From the NCBI RefSeq assembly GCF_004217615.1, contig NZ_SHLD01000001.1, positions 5,890,001 to 5,954,000 of the forward strand: DNA of 64,000 nucleotides, given 5' to 3'. The translations under genes and the position numbers were made by a program. Each line of letters starts with the position of its first letter. The first letter of the stretch is position 1. Of this stretch, positions 26,707-36,041 are shown in pieces. A model generated the notes under the pieces. The model made no database searches and had not been told where the DNA came from. It saw nothing but the letters and a program-made list of their open reading frames with translations. The DNA is from Micromonospora kangleipakensis (GTDB taxonomy: Bacteria; Actinomycetota; Actinomycetes; Mycobacteriales; Micromonosporaceae).

Positions 26707-27486
26707 TCAGATCTCGTCGATCAGGTCGGCCACGGAGTCGACGATCCGGGACGGCCGGTACGGGTAACGCTCCGCCTCGGCGCGGCTGCTGATCCCGGTC
26801 AGCACCAGGATCGTCTCCAGCCCCGCCTCCAGCCCGCAGAGGATGTCGGTGTCCATCCGGTCGCCGATCATCGCGGTGCTCTCCGAGTGCGCCTCGATGG
26901 TGTTCAACGCCGAACGCATCATCATCGGGTTGGGCTTGCCCACGAAGTAGGGATCCACCCCGGTCGCCTTGGAGATCATCGCCGCCACCGAGCCGGCCGC
27001 CGGCAGGGCGCCCTCCACCGAGGGGCCGGTCGCGTCCGGGTTGGTGCAGATGAACCGGGCCCCGTCGTTGATCAGCCGGACCGCCTTGGTGATCGCCTCG
27101 AAGCTGTAGGTGCGGGTCTCCCCCAGCACCACGTAGTCGGGCGCGAAGTCGCTGAGCACGTACCCCACCGCGTGCAGCGCGGTGGTCAGCCCGGCCTCCC
27201 CGATCACGTACGCGGTGCCACCCGGCCGCTGGTCGGCCAGGAACTGGGCGGTGGCCAACGCCGACGACCAGATCGCCTCCTCCGGCACGTCCAGCCCCAT
27301 CCGGACCAGCCGGGCCTGGAGGTCGCGCGGGGTGTAGATCGAGTTGTTGGTGAGCACCAGGAACGGCTTGCCGGAGGCACGGAGCCGCTTGATGAACTCG
27401 GGTGCTCCGGGCACCGGCTGGCCCTCGTGCACCAGCACGCCGTCCATGTCGGTGAGCCAGCTCTGCACCGGCTTGCGGTCATGCAT
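26707..27486 (-). CDS. HAD-IIA family sugar or nucleotide phosphatase, NagD-like
   Basis: 259 residues. HAD motif I is TDMDGVLVHEG, with Asp nucleophile and Asp acid/base; motif II is LTNNS; the C2 cap lies between residues 80 and 190; motif III/IV is FVGKPNPMMM and IGDRMDTDILCGLEAGL. NagD-type enzymes dephosphorylate small sugar or nucleotide phosphates. The ATG at 27484-27486 begins MHDRKPVQSWL. It lies 38 bases after the ferrochelatase gene on the same strand and may be the last gene of the fab-hem operon. Confidence 0.87.
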   Translation of the reverse strand: MHDRKPVQSWLTDMDGVLVHEGQPVPGAPEFIKRLRASGKPFLVLTNNSIYTPRDLQARLVRMGLDVPEEAIWSSALATAQFLADQRPGGTAYVIGEAGLTTALHAVGYVLSDFAPDYVVLGETRTYSFEAITKAVRLINDGARFICTNPDATGPSVEGALPAAGSVAAMISKATGVDPYFVGKPNPMMMRSALNTIEAHSESTAMIGDRMDTDILCGLEAGLETILVLTGISSRAEAERYPYRPSRIVDSVADLIDEI

Positions 27487-27524
27487 CAGTCGTCGTCCCA
27501 AGGGGGTGTAGGGGTCGGTCGGGC

Positions 27525-28556
27525 TCACGGGCGCCGGGCGGCAGGGACGCAGCACGGCGTCGGGCAGGTGTCCCACATCGGCAGCTCGCCGAGGCGGCGG
27601 CGCAGCCGCTCCCCGTCCGGCGCCGTCCGCTCGGTGACCAGCTCGCGGACCATCGCCACGAAGCGCGGGTCGGTGCCCGGGGTGCCGGCCCGGACGAAGT
27701 CCAGGCCGAGCTGCTTGGCCGTCTCCAGCGCCTCGGTGTCGAGGTCCCAGACCACCTCGAGGTGGTCGGAGACGAAGCCGATCGGGCTGACCACCACGCC
27801 GGTGACGCCGAACGCGGCGAGGCTGGCCAGGTGGTCGTTGATGTCGGGCTCCAGCCACGGCACCTGCGGCGGGCCGGACCGGCTCTGCCAGACCAGGTCG
27901 TACGGCAGGTCCGGCGCGGCGGCCGCGTGCACCAGCCGGGCGGTCTCCGCCAGCTGCGCGGTGTACCGGCCGCCGTTCGGGCCGGCGGTGGCGGCCATCG
28001 ACGTCGGAACGGAGTGCGCGGTGAAGACCAGTCGGGTGGTGTCCCGCTGCGCCGGATCGAGCTGGGCCAGCGCGGTACGCACCGCGTCGGCGTGCGGCTC
28101 GACGAAGCCGGGGTGGTCCCAGAACTGCCGCAGCTTCTCGATCACCGGGGCGTCCGCGCCGACGGCGGCCCGGGCGGCGGCGATGTCCTCCTGGTACTGC
28201 CGGCAGGACGAGTAGCCGCCGTACGCGCTGGTGACGAAGGCCAGCGCCCGCTCGACCCCGTCGTCGCGCATCTGCGCCACGGTGTCGGCGAGCATCGGGT
28301 CCCAGTTCCGGTTGCCCCAGTAGACCGGCAGGTCGACGCCGTTCGCCGCGAAGTCCGCCCGGATCGCGGCGAGCAGCTCCCGGCACTGCTGGTTGATCGG
28401 GGAGACGCCGCCGAAGTGCAGGTAGTGCTCGGCGACCTCCGCCAGCCGCTCGGGCGGCACGCCCCGCCCCCGGGTGACGTTCTGGAGGAAGGGCACCACG
28501 TCCTCGGGCCGCTCCGGACCGCCGAAGGAGACCAGCACCAACGCGTCGTACGCCAT
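27525..28556 (-). CDS. hemH: Coproporphyrin ferrochelatase
   Basis: 343 residues; inserts Fe(II) into coproporphyrin III in the actinobacterial haem route (also called CpfC). Motifs: LVSFGGPERPEDVVPFL, the metal-site TAHSVPTSM, and PIGFVSDHLEVVWDLD with the catalytic His/Glu pair. The C-terminus carries CPTPCC, and together with an internal Cys in YSSCRQYQED this matches the [2Fe-2S] ligand set known for mycobacterial and related ferrochelatases. It follows fabI by about 70 bases in the same order as mycobacterial mabA-inhA-hemZ. Confidence 0.93.
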   Translation of the reverse strand: MAYDALVLVSFGGPERPEDVVPFLQNVTRGRGVPPERLAEVAEHYLHFGGVSPINQQCRELLAAIRADFAANGVDLPVYWGNRNWDPMLADTVAQMRDDGVERALAFVTSAYGGYSSCRQYQEDIAAARAAVGADAPVIEKLRQFWDHPGFVEPHADAVRTALAQLDPAQRDTTRLVFTAHSVPTSMAATAGPNGGRYTAQLAETARLVHAAAAPDLPYDLVWQSRSGPPQVPWLEPDINDHLASLAAFGVTGVVVSPIGFVSDHLEVVWDLDTEALETAKQLGLDFVRAGTPGTDPRFVAMVRELVTERTAPDGERLRRRLGELPMWDTCPTPCCVPAARRP

Positions 28557-28625
28557 GGCGCCATTCTCCCCCGACGGCCGTGACGACCCGACGACGACCC
28601 CGGACGGTCGGGTTTCGGAGCCGCC

Positions 28626-29393
28626 TCAGGCGCCGATCGCGTGGTAGCCGCCGTCGACGTGGACGATCTCACCGGTGGTGGCCGGGAACCAGTCCGACAG
28701 CAGCGCCAGGCAGGCCCGGGCGGCGGGCTCCTGGTCGGTGAGGCTCCAGCCGAGCGGTGCGCGCTCGGTCCAGGCGTCCTCGAACTGGTCGAAGCCCGGG
28801 ATGGACTTGGCGGCGATGGTCCGCAGCGGGCCGGCCGCGACCAGGTTGCTGCGGATGCCCTGCTTGCCCAGGTGCAGCGCCAGGTAGCGGGAGGCGGACT
28901 CCAGCCCGGCCTTGGCCACGCCCATCCAGTCGTAGACCGGCCAGGCCTTGGTGGCGTCGAAGGTGAGGCCGACCACCGCGCCGCCCGCGGACATCAGCGG
29001 CAGCGCCGCCATCGCCAGGGACTTGTAGGAGTACGTGGAGACCTGCAACGCGGTCGCCACGTCCTCCCAGGGGGCGTCGAGGAAGCCGCCGCCGAGGCAG
29101 CTCTGCGGGGCGAAGCCGATCGAGTGCACCACCCCGTCCAGGCCGTCCACGTGCTCCCGGACCTTGTCGGCGAGGCCGGCGAGGTGCTCCGCGTTGGTCA
29201 CGTCGAGCTCGATCACCGGGGCCGGCTCGGGCAGCCGCTTGGCGATCCGCTCGACCAGGGAGAGCCGGCCGAAGCCGGTGAGCACGACCTGAGCGCCGTT
29301 CTCCTGGGCGAGCTTCGCCACCGAGAAGGCGATCGAGGCGTCGGTGATGACGCCGGTGACGAGCAGCCGCTTACCGGCGAGCAGTCCAGACAT
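28626..29393 (-). CDS. fabI: NADH-dependent enoyl-ACP reductase, InhA-like
   Basis: 255 residues; last step of each fatty-acid elongation cycle. Short-chain reductase fold with VTGVITDASIAFSVA at the N-terminus, the FabI-type active site Y154 and K161 in PVYDWMGVAKAG, and the C-terminal GEIVHVDGGYHAIGA. The spacing and the SIGFAPQ segment match InhA, the isoniazid target in mycobacteria. It is the second gene of the fabG-fabI-hemH operon. Confidence 0.93.
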   Translation of the reverse strand: MSGLLAGKRLLVTGVITDASIAFSVAKLAQENGAQVVLTGFGRLSLVERIAKRLPEPAPVIELDVTNAEHLAGLADKVREHVDGLDGVVHSIGFAPQSCLGGGFLDAPWEDVATALQVSTYSYKSLAMAALPLMSAGGAVVGLTFDATKAWPVYDWMGVAKAGLESASRYLALHLGKQGIRSNLVAAGPLRTIAAKSIPGFDQFEDAWTERAPLGWSLTDQEPAARACLALLSDWFPATTGEIVHVDGGYHAIGA

Positions 29394-29432
29394 CGAGAGG
29401 TTCCTCCGTGCGTTCTTCTCGGGACGGGTGGC

Positions 29433-30185
<753 letters not shown>

Positions 30186-30279
30186 TTACCGGTAGGTAAG
30201 CGCTAACGCGACCAGGTCACACCGGGGTGTGACGGGCGGACTCGTCCCGTGGCGGGACGACGTCGCGGCGGCCGGTCCG

Positions 30280-30285
30280 TACGCT
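30280..30285 (+). promoter_or_regulatory. -10 box TACGCT for a leaderless transcript
   Basis: TACGCT ends seven bases before the ATG at 30293. Confidence 0.5.
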
Positions 30286-30292
30286 GCGGCTG

Positions 30293-31519
30293 ATGGAGAG
30301 AGCCCGGGTCGGGAGCTGGTGGGAGGCGCTGCGGCGGGCCGTCGCCGGGCCGGACGTCGCGCCCGTCCGGCCACCGCTGGACCGCTGGCCGCGGCTGGCC
30401 GCGTACGCGGGTCCGGTGGGCCTGCTCGCGGTGGTCGGTCTCTTCGCCGTCGCCCTGGCCACGGAGACCGGCCGGCATCTGCCGGGCGTCGTGCCATTCC
30501 TGTTCGCGGGGCTGACGGTCGCGCCGCTGCTCGTCCTGCCCCGGCGTCCCCTGCTGGCCTGGCGGCTCACCGTGCTGGGGCTGGCGACCTGCACCTTCAA
30601 CGCGCCGGCCGGCGCGGCCTGGCCGTGGAACCCGGTGCTGGCGCTCGGGTCGCTGCTGGTGCTGGCGGTGGTGGCGACCCGGGTGGACCGGCCGGTGCTG
30701 GTCTGGGTGGGTCTGCTCACCATGGTGCCGGTGGTCGCGCTGGTCGACCCGGACCACCGGATCGACGTCGTGGTGCCGGTCCTGATGCTGCTGGTCCTCG
30801 GCGACCTGGTGCGCGGCAACCGGCTCTCCCGGCGGGCGCTGGCCGCGCAGACCGCGCTCAGCGAGCGGGAACGGGAGCGGCGGGCGGTGCTGGAGGAGCG
30901 CACCCGGATCGCCCGCGAGCTGCACGACGTGGTGGCCCACCACATGTCGATGATCGCCGTGCAGGCGGAGACCGCGCCGTACCGCGTCACCGAGGTGGCG
31001 GACGGCGCCCGCGCCGAGTTCGCCGCCATCGCGGGCTCGGCCCGGGCGGCGCTGACCGACATGCGCCGCCTGCTGGGCGTGCTGCGCAGCGAGTCCACCG
31101 GTCCGGAGACCGCGCCGCAGCCCGGCCTGGCGGACCTCCCGGCGATGGTGGACGCCGCCCGCCGGGCCGGCCTGGCGGTCACCCTGGACGCCCCCGCGCC
31201 GGCCGGCGGGACGCCCGCGCCGGTCGGGCTGGCCGCCTACCGGATCGTCCAGGAGGGGCTGGCGAACGCGGCCCGGCACGCGGCGGGGGCGGCGGTGCGG
31301 GTCAGCGTCCGTCCGGGGCCGCACGCCCTGGCGGTACGGGTCGAGAACACCGCCGGCGACGATCCGTCGACGGTGGAGCGGTGCGCCGGGCACGGGCTGA
31401 CCGGGATGCGCGAACGGGCCCTCGCGCTGGGCGGTACGTTCGCCGCCGGGCCGGCCGACGGCGGAGGGTACGTCGTCGACGCGCTGCTGCCGTACGACGG
31501 GGAGGGCGGGGACGGATGA
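30293..31519 (+). CDS. Sensor histidine kinase, NarL-system type
   Basis: 408 residues. The N-terminal half has about four to five hydrophobic segments without a large extracellular domain, so it likely senses a membrane or intramembrane signal. The HisKA_3 dimerisation domain carries the phospho-acceptor H211 in RIARELHDVVAHHMSMIAVQ. The ATPase domain has IVQEGLANAARHA (N box) and GHGLTGMRERALALGG (G boxes). It overlaps the response regulator gene in an ATGA junction, so they are co-translated. The signal is unknown. Confidence 0.9.
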   Translation: MERARVGSWWEALRRAVAGPDVAPVRPPLDRWPRLAAYAGPVGLLAVVGLFAVALATETGRHLPGVVPFLFAGLTVAPLLVLPRRPLLAWRLTVLGLATCTFNAPAGAAWPWNPVLALGSLLVLAVVATRVDRPVLVWVGLLTMVPVVALVDPDHRIDVVVPVLMLLVLGDLVRGNRLSRRALAAQTALSERERERRAVLEERTRIARELHDVVAHHMSMIAVQAETAPYRVTEVADGARAEFAAIAGSARAALTDMRRLLGVLRSESTGPETAPQPGLADLPAMVDAARRAGLAVTLDAPAPAGGTPAPVGLAAYRIVQEGLANAARHAAGAAVRVSVRPGPHALAVRVENTAGDDPSTVERCAGHGLTGMRERALALGGTFAAGPADGGGYVVDALLPYDGEGGDG

Positions 31520-32178
31520 TCCGGGTGCTGATCGCCGACGACCAGGCGATGGTCCGGCAGGGCTTCGGCGCGCTGCTGGCCGCCCAGCCGGACCTGCTCG
31601 TGGTGGGCGACGCCGCCGACGGTGCGGCGGCGGTCGAGGCGACCCGCCGGCTCGACCCGGACGTGGTGCTGATGGACGTCCGGATGCCGGTGCTGGACGG
31701 GCTCGCGGCGACCCGCCAGCTGCTCGGTGACCGCCGGGCCGACCGGCCCCGGGTGCTCATCCTGACCACCTTCGACCTGGACGACTACGTCTACGAGGCG
31801 CTGCGCGCCGGGGCGAGCGGCTTCCTGCTCAAGGACGCCCCCGCCGCCGACCTGGTGCACGCGGTCCGGGTGGTGGCGGCCGGGGACGCGCTGCTCGCCC
31901 CGACCGTGACCCGCCGGCTGATCGCCGAGTTCGCCGCCCGTCCCGGGCACCGCCGGCCCCGCCCGACCGACCTGGCCGGGCTGACCCCCCGGGAGACCGA
32001 GGTGCTGCGCCTGATCGCCCGGGGCCGCTCCAACGCGGAGATCGCCGCCGACCTGGTGGTCGCCGAGCAGACCGTGAAGACCCACGTCGGGCGGATCCTG
32101 GCGAAGCTCCAGCTCCGCGACCGCGCCCAGGCGGTGGTCGTCGCGTACGAGACGGGTCTGGTGGCCGCCGGCGAGTAG
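31516..32178 (+). CDS. Response regulator, NarL/FixJ type
   Basis: 220 residues. The receiver domain has the acidic pocket ADD at residues 7-9, the phosphorylation site D54 (VVLMDVRMPVLDG), a conserved Thr in LTTFDLDDYV and Lys in LLKDAP. The C-terminal LuxR-type helix-turn-helix is LTPRETEVLRLIARGRSNAEIAADLVVAEQTVKTH. Partner of the overlapping kinase. Its targets are unknown; no efflux transporter lies downstream, though such genes often accompany this class. Confidence 0.92.
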   Translation: MIRVLIADDQAMVRQGFGALLAAQPDLLVVGDAADGAAAVEATRRLDPDVVLMDVRMPVLDGLAATRQLLGDRRADRPRVLILTTFDLDDYVYEALRAGASGFLLKDAPAADLVHAVRVVAAGDALLAPTVTRRLIAEFAARPGHRRPRPTDLAGLTPRETEVLRLIARGRSNAEIAADLVVAEQTVKTHVGRILAKLQLRDRAQAVVVAYETGLVAAGE

Positions 32179-32285
32179 CCCGCGGGGCGGCTGACCGGCG
32201 GCACGTCGGACCGGAGCCGGATGGACCCTCCGGTGGGGTGGGTGGGGGCCGGTCGGCCGAGTGCGGCGCGCCGGCGCGCCGGGTG

Positions 32286-32457
32286 TACGATGATCCACGT
32301 TTGCGGGCGGTCGATCGCCCGCCTTCCGGGCTCCGCCGACCGCAGGAGGTGATCGCTGTGCGAGATAGCGATCCTCCCAGTCGTGGCCGGGCCGAACGTC
32401 AGCCCCGCTGAGCCACGACTCAGTCAGGTGAGCTGACCCAGCTCCCGCTCCCCCCGC
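32286..32457 (+). promoter_or_regulatory. Structured leader with promoter and small open reading frame
   Basis: TACGAT (32286-32291) is a good -10 box. The hairpin GCGGGCG/CGCCCGC (about 32303-32322) follows. A full-length Shine-Dalgarno (AGGAGGTGATC, 32344-32354) precedes a 17-codon reading frame at 32358. AGTCGTGGC inside that frame (about 32379-32387) pairs perfectly with GCCACGACT just after its stop (32412-32420), and GAGCTG/CAGCTC (about 32430-32444) makes a further short hairpin. The layout is that of a leader-peptide attenuator. Confidence 0.5.
32358..32411 (+). CDS. 17-residue leader peptide candidate
   Basis: GTG start four bases after a perfect 11-base complement of the 16S rRNA 3' end, encoding MRDSDPPSRGRAERQPR and a TGA stop. 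The peptide is Arg/Pro-rich, and its last third is inside the stem of a nine-base-pair hairpin that extends past the stop codon. That makes ribosome position able to open or close the hairpin. The downstream gene it would control could be the small protein at 32480. Length and composition alone would not justify a call; the ribosome binding site does. Confidence 0.45.
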   Translation: MRDSDPPSRGRAERQPR

Positions 32458-32479
32458 GTGACCCTCGGCCCCGGCCGGG

Positions 32480-32695
32480 GTGAGCGTGCTGCGCCGCCCC
32501 GACCCGGGGCCGGCCGCGGAGGAGCCCCCCGGTCACGACTTCGTGTGCGCGTCCTGCCTGCCCCTGCGGTCCCGTCGCGGACCGTCCAGCCGCCACCGGA
32601 GCCTGTCCATGAGCCGTTACGTCGCCCCGCTGGGCTTCACCCTCGCCGCCGTCTGGGTGGCCGTCCTCTTCGTCCTGGCCGGCGGCGGTCACTGA
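32480..32695 (+). CDS. Small membrane protein candidate
   Basis: 71 residues: a polar N-terminal half with a Cys pair (HDFVCASCLPLRS) and a single C-terminal membrane helix (VAPLGFTLAAVWVAVLFVLAGGGH). Codons are strongly G/C at the third position, as in real genes of the window. The GTG at 32480 has CCGGGGTGA upstream, a weak ribosome binding site; an internal ATG at 32609 would give just the membrane helix. The leader at 32286-32457 may belong to it. Function unknown. Confidence 0.45.
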   Translation: MSVLRRPDPGPAAEEPPGHDFVCASCLPLRSRRGPSSRHRSLSMSRYVAPLGFTLAAVWVAVLFVLAGGGH

Positions 32696-32764
32696 CCACC
32701 GCCGGCCGGTCAGGGCGACCGACCACGGTCGTCCCGCCGCCGTGCCGCCGGCCGTCGCGCCCGC

Positions 32765-33715
32765 TCAGAGCAGGCGCGACGACCAGAGCAGGCTCAGCGC
32801 ACCCGCGCAGAGGGCCAGCAGCAGCGCGATCCCCGCGTACCACTGGGTGATCTCGCGCGGCTCGGTCCGGAACCCGATCGAGCTCCCCATGTCCTGGTAG
32901 ACCTGCTTGAGCTCGCTGACCGAGGCGGCCTCGTAGAAGTAGCCCTCGGTGGTCTCCGCGAGCTGCGCGAGGGCCATCCGGTCCACCGGCACCCGCTGCG
33001 GCTGGCCGCCGATCTCCACCTGCCCCGAGTCGGTGCCGAAGGCGATCGTGGAGACCGGGACGTTCGCCGCCTGGGCCGCCGCCGCGGCCTCCTCCACCGA
33101 CCGCCCCGACGTGCGGTACCCGTCGGAGAGCAGCACGATCCGGGCCGGCGGGATGCCCGCCGCGCCGTCGGACGGCACCGAACGGATGGCCTCCAGGCAG
33201 GTGAAGACCGCCTCCCCGGTGGCCGTCGACTCGGCCAGCACCAGCCCGTCGATGGCGGTGGTCACCGCCTCCCGGTCCTTGGTCGGCGAGACCAGCACGT
33301 TCGCCGACTTGGCGAAGGAGACCAGCCCGAGGTTGTAGTTCTCCGGCAGTTCGCCGACGAACTGCTTGGCCGCCTCCTGGGCCGCCTCCAGCCGGTTCGG
33401 CGCCACGTCGTCGGCCTGCATGGAGAGCGACACGTCGATGGCGAGCATCACGGTGGCCCGTTCCAGGGGCTCCTTGGTGTCCATCGCCGGCCGGGCCAGC
33501 GCGGTGGCGAGCACGAGCAGGCAGAGCAGGAACGCGGTGGCCGCCGCGTGCCGCCGCCAGCCCAGCCCCTTCGGCGCGAGGGTCCGCAGCAGGTCCACGT
33601 TGGTGAACCGCATCGCGTACGCCCGGCGGTGCAGCTGCCGCCAGACGTACGCGGCGGCCAGGGCGAGCACCGGCAGCACGGCCAGCAGCCACCACGGTTG
33701 CAGAAAACGGATCAT
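32765..33715 (-). CDS. VWA-domain membrane protein, BatA-like
   Basis: 316 residues: two N-terminal membrane helices with a Trp-rich start (MIRFLQPWWLLAVLPVLALAAAY), then a von Willebrand A domain with the MIDAS DVSLSMQADD and LLSDGYRTSG, and a C-terminal membrane helix (YAGIALLLALCAGALSLL). Member of the MoxR-DUF58-VWA gene set, thought to assist folding or maturation of other proteins. Its ATG overlaps the DUF58 stop (ATGA). The operon order is moxR, DUF58, VWA on the minus strand. Confidence 0.88.
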   Translation of the reverse strand: MIRFLQPWWLLAVLPVLALAAAYVWRQLHRRAYAMRFTNVDLLRTLAPKGLGWRRHAAATAFLLCLLVLATALARPAMDTKEPLERATVMLAIDVSLSMQADDVAPNRLEAAQEAAKQFVGELPENYNLGLVSFAKSANVLVSPTKDREAVTTAIDGLVLAESTATGEAVFTCLEAIRSVPSDGAAGIPPARIVLLSDGYRTSGRSVEEAAAAAQAANVPVSTIAFGTDSGQVEIGGQPQRVPVDRMALAQLAETTEGYFYEAASVSELKQVYQDMGSSIGFRTEPREITQWYAGIALLLALCAGALSLLWSSRLL

Positions 33716-34698
33716 CGTGTCGTCCCTCGGGTGCGGGCGTGCCGCTGCGCGGCCACGAAACGCACCATGTCCAGCAGCCAGTCTCGGTCCGTACGCAGCC
33801 GCAGGTGGGCCGCGCCCGCGGCGCGCAGCTCGGCGGCGATCGCCGCCCGCTGGGCGGCGGCCGCGTCGGCGTACCGGCGGCGCAGCCGCGGATCGGCGGT
33901 CTGCACCTCGTGCAGCTCCCCCGTCTCCGGGTCGACCACGGGCAGCACCCCCACGTCGGGCAGCTCCAGCTCGCGCGGGTCCACCACCTCGATCGCCAGC
34001 ACGTCGTGCCGGACCCGCAGCTTACGGATCGGCCGGCCCCACTGCTGCGGCGGTGCCAGGAAGTCGGAGATGACCACCGCCACACCGCGGCGGCGCGGCG
34101 GCCGGTTGAGCATGTCGACCAGCGCGCCGAGGTCGCTGCGCCCGGGCTGGATCTCGGCCCCGGCGATCGCCCGGAGCAGGCCCTGCGCCTCCTTGCGGCC
34201 GGCCCGGGCGGGCAGCCGGAGCAGGGTCCCCGGCCCGGTCGCCGGGGGCGCGCCCCGCCACCGGCCGGTCCGCGCGGGCACCGGGGCGCCGGTGCCGACC
34301 ACCGCCCCGATCCGGTTGCCGCCGCGCACCGTCAGGTGAGTCAGGGCGGCCGCCGCGGCGACCACCACGTCGCGCTTGAGCCATTGGCCGGTACCGAAGT
34401 CCAGGCTCGCCGAGAGGTCCACCGCCAGCCAGGTCTCCAGCTCCCGGTCGGCCACCGTACGCCGGACGTGCGGCATCGTGGTCCGCGCGGTGACCGGCCA
34501 GTCCATCCGGCGGACGTCGTCGCCGGGGCGGTACTCGCGGGACTCCCCCGCCTCGCTGCCCGGCCCGGGCAGCAGCCCGGCGTAGTCGCCCTGGAGCAGG
34601 CCGTCGAGCTTGCGGGTGACCAGCAGCTGCAGGCGGGACAGCACCGCGCCGCTGCGCTCCGCGCCGGCCCCGGCCGGCAGGTGGGTGGGTGGGGTCAC
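33712..34698 (-). CDS. DUF58 domain protein
   Basis: 328 residues, no membrane segment. The DUF58 signature is present: REYRPGDDVRRMDWPVTART, followed by LETWLAVDLSASLDFGTG, which is VWA-like. The C-terminal part has RRGVAVVISDFLAPPQQW and VEVVDPRELELPDVGVL. GTG start at 34696-34698 overlaps the moxR stop in a GTGA junction; the long open frame upstream lies inside moxR and is not coding. Works with the MoxR ATPase; its client protein is not known here. Confidence 0.88.
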   Translation of the reverse strand: MTPPTHLPAGAGAERSGAVLSRLQLLVTRKLDGLLQGDYAGLLPGPGSEAGESREYRPGDDVRRMDWPVTARTTMPHVRRTVADRELETWLAVDLSASLDFGTGQWLKRDVVVAAAAALTHLTVRGGNRIGAVVGTGAPVPARTGRWRGAPPATGPGTLLRLPARAGRKEAQGLLRAIAGAEIQPGRSDLGALVDMLNRPPRRRGVAVVISDFLAPPQQWGRPIRKLRVRHDVLAIEVVDPRELELPDVGVLPVVDPETGELHEVQTADPRLRRRYADAAAAQRAAIAAELRAAGAAHLRLRTDRDWLLDMVRFVAAQRHARTRGTTR

Positions 34699-35801
34699 GG
34701 CCGCTGCCCGGGCCAGCCCGCACCGGCCGGGGCGCCCGGTGGCGGCGGGGTGGCCTGCTGCCGGGGCGCGACGGCGGGCAGCGGGATGGTGGACATCACC
34801 CGGTGCACGACGTGGTCGGCGGGGACGTCGTCGGCGAGCGCGTCGTAGCTGAGCACCAGCCGGTGGCGCAGGATGTCCGGGGCGATGTCCTGCACGTCCT
34901 GCGGCAGGGCGTAGTCCCTGCCGCGCAGCAGCGCCAGCGCCCGGGTGGCCCGGACCAGCCCGAGCGAGGCGCGCGGGCTGGCGCCGTACTGGATGAGCTG
35001 CGCGACGTCCGGCATGCCGTGCTCGCCCGGGGCGCGGGTGGCCAGCACCAGCCGGACCGCGTAGTCGACCAGCGCGTTGTGCACGAAGACCTGGTCGGCC
35101 TTGCGCTGGAGGGCGATCAGGTCGGGGGTGCTGAAGATGGGCGTCGGCTCGGGCGGGGCGACGCCCATCCGGTAGACGATCTCCCGCTCCTCGGCGTCGG
35201 TCGGGTAGCCCACCACGATCTTCATCAGGAAGCGGTCGCGCTGCGCCTCCGGGAGGGGGTAGACGCCTTCCTGCTCGATCGGGTTCTGCGTCGCCATCAC
35301 CAGGAACGGGTCGGGCACCCGGTGGGTCTCGCCGCCGATCGACACCTGGCGCTCGCTCATCACCTCCAGCAGCGCCGACTGCACCTTGGCCGGCGCCCGG
35401 TTGATCTCGTCGGCGAGCAGGAAGTTCACGAAGACCGGGCCCAGCTCGACGTCGAACTTCTCGCTGGACTGGCGGTAGATCCGGGTGCCCATGATGTCGG
35501 CGGGGACCAGGTCGGGGGTGAACTGGACCCGGGCGAAGGAACCACCCACCACCTGGGCGAGGGTCTCCACGGCGAGGGTCTTCGCCACCCCGGGCACCCC
35601 CTCGAGCAGGCAGTGTCCCCGGGACAGCAGGGCGACGAACATCCGCTCGACCATCCGGTCCTGACCGACGATCACCCGCTTGATCTCGAACAGGGCGCGT
35701 TCCAGCAGGGTGGCGTCCTCGGCGGGGGTCGTGCCGACCGGCGGCCCGTCCGGCAGGGCCTCGGTCGGGGTCGGTGCGTCGGGCGTGGTCGGCTGGGCCA
35801 C
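34695..35801 (-). CDS. MoxR-family AAA ATPase
   Basis: 368 residues. Walker A is LLEGVPGVAKTLAVET, Walker B is FLLADEINRAPAKVQSALLE, sensor 1 is VMATQNPIEQEGVYPLPEAQRDRF, and the lid helix follows. The N-terminus is a 25-residue Pro/Thr-rich tail. The GTG start has GGAGGACC upstream. First gene of the MoxR-DUF58-VWA operon, a chaperone-like ATPase for the VWA protein or its partner. It faces the small zinc-ribbon-like gene at 36042. Confidence 0.92.
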   Translation of the reverse strand: MAQPTTPDAPTPTEALPDGPPVGTTPAEDATLLERALFEIKRVIVGQDRMVERMFVALLSRGHCLLEGVPGVAKTLAVETLAQVVGGSFARVQFTPDLVPADIMGTRIYRQSSEKFDVELGPVFVNFLLADEINRAPAKVQSALLEVMSERQVSIGGETHRVPDPFLVMATQNPIEQEGVYPLPEAQRDRFLMKIVVGYPTDAEEREIVYRMGVAPPEPTPIFSTPDLIALQRKADQVFVHNALVDYAVRLVLATRAPGEHGMPDVAQLIQYGASPRASLGLVRATRALALLRGRDYALPQDVQDIAPDILRHRLVLSYDALADDVPADHVVHRVMSTIPLPAVAPRQQATPPPPGAPAGAGWPGQRP

Positions 35802-35973
35802 CGGTCCTCCACAGCATGATCGGTCGTCGCGGCGTGGTGCGTATCAAGACTGTCATGCCCGGCTGAGAGCCGAGGGTGGGAGAGGACGATTTTCGCCGCG
35901 CCGTCCCGTGGCCCGGAAAACGCTGAACACGGGTGGACAGGAAGGGGTACGGCGTGTGTACGATTCACCCCGT

Positions 35974-36005
35974 CGCCGGGCGGCTCCCCCCGTGGCCGCC
36001 CGGCG
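35974..36005. repeat. GC-rich inverted repeat in the moxR upstream region
   Basis: 35974-35984 and 35995-36005 are an 11-base perfect inverted repeat with a ten-base loop. A TACGAT motif lies just before it (35959-35964), and the same GTGTACGAT string is found at 32283-32291, also ahead of a GC hairpin. Possibly a short transcript or a terminator; the rest of 35802-36041 shows no gene. Confidence 0.5.
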
Positions 36006-36028
36006 CTAAAACTTCCCGGTGCGCGGCC

Positions 36029-36034
36029 TAGACT
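36029..36034 (+). promoter_or_regulatory. -10 box TAGACT for a leaderless transcript
   Basis: TAGACT ends seven bases before the ATG at 36042. Confidence 0.5.
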
Positions 36035-36041
36035 GGCCCGG

